A DNA stretch of 27,390 bases from Streptosporangium amethystogenes (GTDB lineage Bacteria; Actinomycetota; Actinomycetes; Streptosporangiales; Streptosporangiaceae): NCBI RefSeq assembly GCF_000721075.1, contig NZ_JOEQ01000055.1, positions 1-27,390 of the forward strand, given 5' to 3'. Under the pieces are notes generated by a model, which saw only the letters and a list, made by a program, of their open reading frames with translations, had not been told where the DNA came from and made no database searches. Below, piece after piece: positions 21,705-27,390 of the stretch. A program made the position numbers and the translations under genes. How positions within the stretch are numbered: the stretch's first letter is position 1; each line of letters opens with the position of its first letter.

Positions 21705-24383
21705 CTAGAGCGTGGTCACGCCGGTGACGCGCCGTACGCCCGTCAGGACCGGCGCATCGGTCTGCTGGCCGCAGACGGCGACGGTGCCGGTCGGCGTGTA
21801 GGCGCTCGTGCCGTTGAGGGTGGTGTCCTGCAGCGCGGTGAGGAGACCGGTCGCGTTGTCGACGGCCCAGTGCCGCAGGAACGGCGTGACGGTGCCTGCC
21901 GCGGCGACGTCGCACAGCGGCTGCACGATGTGGTCGACCTCCGGCACGACGCCGCACGGCGGCCCCGGGACCAGGGTGATGAAACCAATCGCGGGCGCCA
22001 CGCACGCCGTGCCCCCGCCATCGTTCCGGTTGGTCACGCGGACGACGGAGGGCGGGCCGTCGTAGTAGAAGTGGCCGGTGTTGTTGCTGACCACGCTGTG
22101 CCAGCGGCCGGCGTTGACCTGCGTGTGGCCCAGCGTGGACTCCACCCGATCCGGGAGCGGGGACCCGGCCGGGATGACCTTGTCCTCCCAGGTGTCCCAG
22201 TCGAGGTGATCGATACGGAGGACGTCCGCCAGGGCGAGGACGTTGGCGTCGGGCTCGAACGTGAACGTCACCGCCGCGTTCCACACCGGGTTGGTCGGCG
22301 TGCCACCACATCCGTTCGGGGTGGCGGCGCTGGCGGTCAGGCGCACCGTGCCCGTCTGAGACGGGTCCTCGCTGTTGACGACGGTGTAGATGAACACCCG
22401 GTTGGTCGTGTCGGCCGGGTCCGGGGCGATGCTCAAGGTGTTCCACACCTGCTCGCGCAGGCTCGGCGGGTTCGCGCCGCACTCGACGACGGACATCGGT
22501 GTATACGGGGTTACACCGTCTATTTCCGTGTCATGGAACGTGCTGGTGCCGTCGCAGCCGTAGACGAAATGGCGCAGGAACGGGGTGAAGCAGCGCAGGC
22601 CGGACGCGTCCGGCTCGACGTCGGGGTTGAGGTCGCACAGCCGGAACGCCTGCACCGCGGCGGCCTCGCACTCGGCCGGCGGCGTCGCGCACTGGCCGAC
22701 CTCGCCGGTCACGGCGTACGGGGCGGTCCCGTCCAGGTCGGTGTCCAGGACGCTGATGACGGCGCCGGTGCAGTCCCGGCACACGGTACGCAGGAAGGCG
22801 GTAAAGACGCCGTCCGCGGTGTCACACAGCATGAACTGCTCGCAGTCCCGGCAGTCCGAGGAACTGCCGCTCCCGCTGTCGGAGGGGGTGCACTGGCCGA
22901 CCGTGCCGGTGACGATGTAGGGCTGGCCGTCCAGGGTCGTGTCCGTGGTGGAGACGACCTCACCGGTCGCGCAGTCCGTGACCAGGGTCCGGAGGAACTG
23001 CGTGCTGCTGGTGACCTCGCAGCCCTCCAGCCCCAGGGAGACGGTGAACTGGTCGGCCGTCCACTGCTTGGCGCCGAGGTGGTACGTCTCCAGCATGAGC
23101 GCCACACGGATGTCACCGGCTGCGAGGTCGGCGGCCGTGACGGGTGCGGAGACGGTGAGCCTTCCCTCCCAGCCCACCGGGGCGTTCAGGAGCGCGTTCT
23201 GTGTGGCGAGGGCCGTCGTGCCCCGGAAGAGGCCGAGGGCCCCGTCCCACTCCTGGCCCGAATCGGGCCCGTCGTTCCTGACGTGCACAGAGATCGTCAG
23301 CGTGCCGGCCGCGCCGTCACACCCCGCCATGTCGGCCGTGAGCTGGCCGACGGCGATCAGGTGCTCCTGCGCCGGGCCAGCCCCGGCCGGGTAGATGAAC
23401 GTGCCGCCCGACCACAGCGCCGTGTACGGGCCCGGGTGGTTCTGGAACTGCGTTTGCCCGACGTCGGCCGCGACCCCGTCCACAATCGTGGGCGTGATGC
23501 TGGTCGAGGAGTCGGCGGGCGCGTCGCACACCATGACCGTGGTCGAGTTGCGGCACGGCTCCACGGAGCAGGAGCCCACGGTCCCAGTCGGGGTGTAGGG
23601 CGTGCCGTCGAGGCCGTAGTCCGAGTGGCCGACGATGGCGCCGTTCTCGTCGCGGGCGTAATCCCGGACGGAGGCGATCGCCCCGGTGTCGTCGTAGGTG
23701 TACTCGACGAGGGCCAGGCCGATGACCTCGCCTCCGGCGTCGATGTCACAGAACGTGCCGCTGACCTGAATCGACCGGCTCTCACCGCACGCGACCGTCC
23801 CGGCCGGGACCGCGCCGGCCGACCACGCCCCAGTGGAAAGGTTCAGCCAGCCCTCGGAGGTCACCACCCCGGTGCAGTCCCGCACGACGGTCACGGCGAT
23901 GGGTGTGCCGTCCGCCAGGCACAGACCGACCATGGCCGTCGGCGTGGTCTGCGCCTCGCAGTCCGGGGAGAGGGGGCACACGCCGACCGTGCCGGTGACG
24001 GTGTACGCGGCGCCGTCGAGGGTGCGGTCGAGGGTGCCGAGGAGCGCGCCCTCGCAGTCGTACGTGGTCGCCCCCACGAAGTGCGTGATCGTGCCGTCCC
24101 CAGCGGTGTCGCACAGAATCTGACTGGTCGTGGTGGCGTTGCAGCCGTCCGGCTGGCACGGCTGGAGGGTGCCGGTCGGGGTGTAGGGGGCGCCGGTGCC
24201 CGGATCCACGGTACGCGTGCCGACGCGGTCGCCGCTGTTCGTGTCGTAGATCGGCTCGACCAGGGCGACGCCGGTGACGGTGCCGTCCGCGTGGACGTCG
24301 CACAGGAGGACGGTCTCGACGTCCACGCGAGCCGGGCCCGCGCTGTTGAGGATCACGGGCCCCTGCCCGCAGCATCCACTCAT
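21705..24383 (-). CDS. Large modular phage tail-fibre-like protein
   Basis: An 892-residue protein starting MSGCCGQGPVILNSAGPARV. It is built from about seven modules of the form LCD ... FLRxxxxDCxG ... DTxLDGTxYTPTGTVGxC: LLCDVHADGTVTG, ILCDTAGDGTITHF, FCDIDAGGEVIGLA, FMLCDTADGVFTAFLRTV, FRLCDLNPDVEP, PLCDVAAAGTVTPFLRHW, with partners YTPTGTLQPC, YTVTGTVGVC, YTPTGTVGSC, YIVTGTVGQC, YAVTGEVGQC, YTPTGTVAVC. Two different beta domains are inserted at about residues 295-470 and 650-800. Most modules begin and end with cysteine. The ATG overlaps the previous stop by four bases (ATGA). It is likely a tail fibre or tip protein; the frame ends at an amber codon in the middle of the expected protein. 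Confidence 0.65.
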   Translation of the reverse strand: MSGCCGQGPVILNSAGPARVDVETVLLCDVHADGTVTGVALVEPIYDTNSGDRVGTRTVDPGTGAPYTPTGTLQPCQPDGCNATTTSQILCDTAGDGTITHFVGATTYDCEGALLGTLDRTLDGAAYTVTGTVGVCPLSPDCEAQTTPTAMVGLCLADGTPIAVTVVRDCTGVVTSEGWLNLSTGAWSAGAVPAGTVACGESRSIQVSGTFCDIDAGGEVIGLALVEYTYDDTGAIASVRDYARDENGAIVGHSDYGLDGTPYTPTGTVGSCSVEPCRNSTTVMVCDAPADSSTSITPTIVDGVAADVGQTQFQNHPGPYTALWSGGTFIYPAGAGPAQEHLIAVGQLTADMAGCDGAAGTLTISVHVRNDGPDSGQEWDGALGLFRGTTALATQNALLNAPVGWEGRLTVSAPVTAADLAAGDIRVALMLETYHLGAKQWTADQFTVSLGLEGCEVTSSTQFLRTLVTDCATGEVVSTTDTTLDGQPYIVTGTVGQCTPSDSGSGSSSDCRDCEQFMLCDTADGVFTAFLRTVCRDCTGAVISVLDTDLDGTAPYAVTGEVGQCATPPAECEAAAVQAFRLCDLNPDVEPDASGLRCFTPFLRHFVYGCDGTSTFHDTEIDGVTPYTPMSVVECGANPPSLREQVWNTLSIAPDPADTTNRVFIYTVVNSEDPSQTGTVRLTASAATPNGCGGTPTNPVWNAAVTFTFEPDANVLALADVLRIDHLDWDTWEDKVIPAGSPLPDRVESTLGHTQVNAGRWHSVVSNNTGHFYYDGPPSVVRVTNRNDGGGTACVAPAIGFITLVPGPPCGVVPEVDHIVQPLCDVAAAGTVTPFLRHWAVDNATGLLTALQDTTLNGTSAYTPTGTVAVCGQQTDAPVLTGVRRVTGVTTL

Positions 24384-24847
24384 GACAGGGTAACTCCGAT
24401 CGTGTACGAGAGGGTGACGGTGCCGGTGTCCGCGGTGATGGTGAGTGGGCCGGTCAGTAAGGCGTTGACGTCGCGGGCGACGCTCCAGGTGGCTGCCTCG
24501 CCCGTGTGTAGCGTGCTCGCGCCGTCGGCGGTCGTGACGGTGCCGCTCCCTCCGAACGCAACGGCGGTCACGGACTGGAGGGTCGGCCAGGCCGCGGCCG
24601 ACCAGGAGGCGCCGGCCGCCAGCTCGACGCGGCGGGCCTGGACGCCAAACGCGGGGTCGGCGCCCTCTGCCTCGTCGACGGTGTCGCAGTCGACCGGCGC
24701 GACGGGCGTGTACGGCTCGGTGAGCCCGTTGGTGTAGGTGCCGAGGCTGGTCAGGTTGCCGTCGCAGTCGACGCCGAGCAGCTCGACGTATCCGATGTCG
24801 GGCAAACCGTCGCCGTCGGTGTCGTCGCACCGGCACGCTTCGATCAC
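24380..24847 (-). CDS. Phage tail-fibre-like protein beside the IS insertion
   Basis: A 155-residue protein: IEACRCDDTDGDGLPDIGYV, ELLGVDCDGNLTSLGTY, PYTPVAPVDCDTVDEAEG, then VQARRVELAAGASWSA, PTLQSVTAVAFGG, HTGEAATWSV. It combines a module like those of the large protein with the LQSV/TWSV beta domain. DTDGDGLPD resembles a calcium-binding loop. The GTG at 24847 has no ribosome binding site, and an in-frame TAG lies two codons before it. Only about 20 bases separate it from the IS element, so its original leader or N-terminus was probably removed. The stop overlaps the next start by four bases. Confidence 0.6.
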   Translation of the reverse strand: MIEACRCDDTDGDGLPDIGYVELLGVDCDGNLTSLGTYTNGLTEPYTPVAPVDCDTVDEAEGADPAFGVQARRVELAAGASWSAAAWPTLQSVTAVAFGGSGTVTTADGASTLHTGEAATWSVARDVNALLTGPLTITADTGTVTLSYTIGVTLS

Positions 24848-24918
24848 GTTCTACACGTCGCACGGCGTTACCCCCCGGCTGTCGCGCCGTCAGCGGTGCG
24901 TTGATCGTCTGAATCTAA

Positions 24919-24963
24919 GTCGCTTTTTTCGCCAGGGAGCTCGACCCTCGACCGCCCAGATGA
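24919..24963 (+). pseudogene. IS3 orfA, only the C-terminal 14 codons remain
   Basis: The frame reads VAFFARELDPRPPR then TGA, the usual end of actinobacterial IS3 OrfA (the helix-turn-helix DNA-binding subunit). An in-frame TAA sits directly upstream, so the rest is gone. The T6 run at 24924-24929 is the expected slippery site for the -1 frameshift that makes the OrfAB transposase. Confidence 0.75.
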
Positions 24964-25868
24964 ACGCCTTCATCGACGCTCACCACACCCAGTGGGGCAT
25001 CGAGCCGATTTGCCGGGTCCTGCACAGCGCGCCCTCGACGTACTACGCAGCCCGCACTCGGCCGCCGTCCACGCGAGCGATGCGCGATGAGCGGCTCAAG
25101 GCGGAGATCACCCGCATCTATCAGGACAACTACTCCTGCTACGGCGCCCGCAAGATCTACCGGCAGTTGCGTCGCGAAGGGCACGCGGTCGCCCGGTGCA
25201 CGGTCCAGCGGCTGATGGGCGAGCTGGGTATCGTCGGGCTGGTCCGCGGGAAGACCCGGCGAACCACCATCGCCGGCGCTCAGACCGATCGGCCGGCCGA
25301 TCTGGTGGGCCGTAACTTCCATGCTCCAGTGCCGAACCGGCTCTGGGTCGCTGATCTGACCTATATCCGTACCTGGTCAGGCTGGGTGTATGCGGCGTTC
25401 GTCATCGACGTGTACTCCCGTATGGTCGTGGGCTGGCAGATCGCCACGCACCTACGCACCGACCTGGCCTTGGACGCTTTGGAGATGGTTTTGTGGCGTC
25501 GTGGTCAGGAGCAGTCGGCGGACTTGTCGGAGCTGGTGCATCACTCCGATCGCGGAGTGCAATACCTAGCGATTCGCTACACCGAACGCCTGGCCGACAC
25601 CGGCGCGGTCGCCTCGGTCGGCAGCCGCGGAGACTCCTATGACAATGCCCTGGCTGAATCCTTCAACGGCCTGTTCAAGGCCGAGCTGATCCGCCGCTAC
25701 GGCCCCTGGAAGAACATGGGCGACGTCGAGTTGGCGACGTTGGAATACCTCGACTGGTTCAACCATCGCCGTCTGCACACCTCCTGCGGCAACATCCCGC
25801 CCGCAGAGTACGAAGCGATCCACTACCGTCACCAACAGGCCGCACTCACCGCTGCAGAAACCAGGTAG
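24960..25868 (+). CDS. IS3-family transposase OrfB (DDE integrase domain)
   Basis: 302 residues from MNAFIDAHHTQWGIEPICRV. An HTH_21-like region (YYAARTRPPSTRAMRDERLK, SCYGARKIYRQLRREG) is followed by an rve integrase core. The DDE triad is visible as Asp in LWVADLTYI, Asp in VHHSDRGVQYL and Glu in YDNALAESFNGLFKAE, with the IS3 ending FNHRRLHTSCGNIPPAEYE. The ATG overlaps the orfA stop (ATGA) in the -1 frame. OrfB alone is normally not fully active, and with orfA lost this copy is probably immobile unless helped by another copy. Confidence 0.92.
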   Translation: MNAFIDAHHTQWGIEPICRVLHSAPSTYYAARTRPPSTRAMRDERLKAEITRIYQDNYSCYGARKIYRQLRREGHAVARCTVQRLMGELGIVGLVRGKTRRTTIAGAQTDRPADLVGRNFHAPVPNRLWVADLTYIRTWSGWVYAAFVIDVYSRMVVGWQIATHLRTDLALDALEMVLWRRGQEQSADLSELVHHSDRGVQYLAIRYTERLADTGAVASVGSRGDSYDNALAESFNGLFKAELIRRYGPWKNMGDVELATLEYLDWFNHRRLHTSCGNIPPAEYEAIHYRHQQAALTAAETR

Positions 25869-26028
25869 CCGGGGTACATCAGGCCCACGGGCCGGTGGTT
25901 CCGTAGACGACCTGTTTACTGTTCCGGGTGCCGGCCAGATCACTGCGACAGATGGCAGGGCGGGGATCAGGCCTGGCCGGCCGGCTGTGGCGGCTCGCCA
26001 ACCGGATGCGCGAGTCCGCCCCCTGTCC

Positions 26029-26442
26029 TCACAACCAGGAACTGACCGCGGCGACCAGGGAGACCACCAGGATGACCGTCCCGACGGTCAGGAACAGCAC
26101 GCCGTGGAGCACGCCCCCGCCGCCCACCCCGTCCAGACGGGCGCGTTGGGGTCGCTCGGGGTCGTAGACCACCATGACCTGCTGGCCCGGACGGACCGGT
26201 GACGGATTGGAGCCCAGATCCGACTCGGTCTCCATCACCGCGCCCTGCACCGTCTGGAACTGCAGCGTGGGGTAGTACACGCCGCTGTCGTTGCCGTTGC
26301 TGCTGGACCAGCGCAGCCCCACGACGACACCCGGCACCCGCATCCCGTGCCGCCGCAGCCGCTGCCCGACAGTCATCACCCGGATGCCCATCCCGGCGAA
26401 CACCGCTCCGAACAGGAGTCCAAACAATGGCATGGTGTTCAT
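26029..26442 (-). CDS. DUF3592 domain membrane protein
   Basis: A 137-residue protein with an N-terminal helix (MNTMPLFGLLFGAVFAGMGI) and a C-terminal one (LHGVLFLTVGTVILVVSLVA). Between them is the DUF3592 beta domain: GVVVGLRWSS, YYPTLQFQTVQGA, VRPGQQVMVVYDPERPQRAR. The function is unknown; the family is common in actinobacterial membranes. AAGGAGG is 11 bases before the ATG at 26442 and five before an in-frame GTG at 26448, so either may be the start. It follows the IS element but points toward it. Confidence 0.85.
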   Translation of the reverse strand: MNTMPLFGLLFGAVFAGMGIRVMTVGQRLRRHGMRVPGVVVGLRWSSSNGNDSGVYYPTLQFQTVQGAVMETESDLGSNPSPVRPGQQVMVVYDPERPQRARLDGVGGGGVLHGVLFLTVGTVILVVSLVAAVSSWL

Positions 26443-26769
26443 GTCCACCGCCACCTCCTTCTCATCTCGTTCAAGGGCCGCCGTCGCAATCGCGTTCGAG
26501 GGCCTGCACCGCGCCGAGCCGCTACGGCTCAGGAAGACCATGGATGAGGCTAGAGACCGGCACTGGAGAACGACTTGCAGATCATTGGGACGCTCCCACC
26601 GCTGTCGACGAGAGCCGCCCACCGGCACGGGCATCACGCAGAGCCACGTTGAGCTTCGTCACGCTGTCCCAGCGCACGGCGCAGTTCCGGATGAGAGGGC
26701 CCGGGATGGCCACAGAGCCGGGCAGGAACCGGCGTCCTGCCCGGCACGCAAGCCCTGTGACCTAGCCGT
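26443..26769. other. Gap between DUF3592 gene and broken gene
   Basis: About 330 bases without a supportable gene. It must hold the DUF3592 promoter on the minus strand near 26460-26520 and contains a perfect hairpin terminator at 26717-26745, listed separately. Frames crossing it have arginine/proline-rich noncoding composition. Confidence 0.4.
26717..26745 (-). terminator. Perfect hairpin terminator after the broken gene
   Basis: GCCGGGCAGGA and TCCTGCCCGGC form a perfect 11-bp stem with a seven-base loop, 25 bases past the stop of the minus-strand pseudogene at 26770. Confidence 0.8.
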
Positions 26770-27184
26770 CTAGGAGGTGGACGGCCTGATGAGGAGTTTC
26801 TTGGGCTCGGGAAGGTCGAATGGGTCCAGGGAGAGCTCCGTCTCGTCGGCGACCTGGTCTGCGTGCGGTGCGAGGACCACGACGTGCGATCCCCGTTCGC
26901 TGTAGCGGGTGTCGGTCCGATGGGTCGCCGACGTGCTGCTGTCCCACCACGTCGCCTCGGTGGTCATCAGACGGGTGGGCAGGCCCGTGCCGTCGGTCCA
27001 CAGCTGACCCGGGATCTCAGTGACCGATCGTTCTCGAAGAGGATGCGGGTCACCTCGGCGATGTGGACACCGCGTTCGAGGCGGAACTGCCGCTTGAGCG
27101 CCTGGACCGGGTCGGGGGACCGGCCTACGCCGCGGCGGGACCAGCCTCGACCGACGCGTCCAGCAGGGCGGCCCATCGCTTCAT
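26770..27184 (-). pseudogene. Unrecognised gene broken by two frameshifts
   Basis: The start MKRWAALLDASVEAGPAAA (ATG at 27184, AAGGAC about eight bases upstream) runs into a stop. A second frame continues PDPVQALKRQFRLERGV, HIAEVTRILFENDR. A third carries VTEIPGQLWTDGTGLPTRL, TEATWWDSSTSATHRTDTRY, VVVLAPHADQVADETELSLD and ends KKLLIRPSTS. Each piece has normal protein composition, and the joined product would be about 138 residues. I do not recognise the family. It is bounded by a good ribosome binding site and a perfect terminator, so it was a real gene; sequencing errors are the alternative to decay. Confidence 0.5.
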
Positions 27185-27390
27185 GGATCGTGGTCCTTCT
27201 CGAAAAGATGATGTTTCGGGAACGTCATCTTTGCAGTTGGTCGCGCCGACCTGAGGGAGTACCGGGACTCCTGTTCGGTTCTAGGTGATCGCCTAGTGCC
27301 GTGACCGCATAGGTTCACCGGGTTGAAGTCGAACTGGTCCTCGTCGCCCGTGTGCCCCTGGCAGGATCTTGCCCATGTTCGAAGAGAAGC
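27181..27390 (-). CDS. Possible C-terminal end of a gene outside the window
   Basis: A minus-strand frame is open from the window edge for 69 codons, including a natural-looking acidic stretch CQGHTGDEDQFDFNPVNLCG. It stops at 27181, overlapping the next gene's ATG by four bases (ATGA). The last 40 residues are less protein-like and include a palindrome, so it may be chance. No family was recognised. Confidence 0.25.
   Translation of the reverse strand, partial: ASLRTWARSCQGHTGDEDQFDFNPVNLCGHGTRRSPRTEQESRYSLRSARPTAKMTFPKHHLFEKDHDP
27204..27232. repeat. Inverted repeat upstream of the broken gene
   Basis: AAAGATGATGTT and AACGTCATCTTT are 12-base arms with one mismatch around a TCGGG centre, lying 20-48 bases upstream of the ATG at 27184. 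It is either an operator or a hairpin in the leader. Confidence 0.5.

Larger units (their letters stand above)
24864..25881 (+). mobile_element. IS3-family insertion element, internally deleted
   Basis: The element holds the last codons of orfA, an intact orfB, and probable imperfect terminal inverted repeats. On the left TACCCC at 24869 and CAGCGGTG at 24891-24898; on the right, reading inward, TACCCC (25876-25871) and CAGCGGTG (25854-25847), with the same 22-base spacing. The right end reads ...GGGGTACATCA, ending in CA as IS3 elements do. About 300 bases of orfA are missing between the left repeat and 24919. The boundaries are tentative and no target duplication was found. Confidence 0.55.

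Noticed and set aside
21870..24737. A 955-codon plus-strand open frame opposite the tail-fibre gene
   Set aside because: It is the antisense of the repeated, GC-rich tail gene. Its composition is uniform Gly/Arg/Val/Asp-rich text without domains, and it has no ribosome binding site. The minus strand carries coherent protein and overlapping start/stop junctions.
20447..24847. CRISPR array suspected from repeated motifs
   Set aside because: The repeats are protein-coding modules of unequal length and divergent sequence. There are no equal spacers and no cas genes.
1..27390. tRNA or rRNA genes marking an integration site
   Set aside because: I saw no cloverleaf with conserved TTCGAAT/TTCAAAT-type arm or rRNA segment on either strand. 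By eye this is not exhaustive.

Overview
The window is high-GC DNA with Shine-Dalgarno-led genes and GTG starts. Its gene families (YciI/DUF998, GntK-GntP, CE1758-type luciferase-like monooxygenase, DUF6221, DUF3592) are typical of filamentous actinobacteria. A Streptosporangium/Nonomuraea-like or Streptomyces-like host is my inference; no rRNA or other taxonomic marker is present.

Bases 1-13.6 kb look like chromosomal metabolic DNA. In order: a YciI-type protein (cut by the window edge) behind a DUF998 membrane protein; an aldo/keto reductase; a broken remnant of a glycogen-debranching-type glycosidase behind two LacI-type operator sequences; a secreted beta-propeller protein; a second, probably leaderless, aldo/keto reductase; a HAD phosphatase; a translationally coupled gluconate kinase/gluconate permease pair (gntK-gntP); a FUSC-type aromatic-compound exporter; an SDR oxidoreductase; a CE1758-family FMN monooxygenase behind a palindromic operator; and an AhpD-like carboxymuconolactone decarboxylase facing a 40-bp double operator of TetR type.

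Bases 13.6-16.1 kb begin an accessory zone. The regulator expected beside the double operator is missing. What follows is a decapitated PASTA protein, a twice-frameshifted DUF6221 gene, a possible 29-residue membrane peptide, a secreted protein with three GRxHxGDE repeats, and a four-helix membrane protein.

Bases 16.1-24.85 kb are a block of phage structural genes, all on the minus strand: a truncated head-tail protein, a head-tail connector, a major tail protein and several tail-fibre-like proteins built from shared repeat modules. The block carries very strong hairpins between genes, an in-frame amber stop in a tail gene, and an AT-richer membrane/pentapeptide-repeat gene in the middle. No capsid, terminase, tape measure or integrase is visible, so it is a fragment or a rearranged prophage. 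Its proteins are strikingly cysteine-rich.

Bases 24.86-27.39 kb hold an IS3-family element that has lost almost all of orfA but keeps an intact DDE orfB, then a DUF3592 membrane protein, a perfect hairpin terminator, and a gene broken by two frameshifts. The zone from 13.6 kb on shows repeated insertion, deletion and decay.
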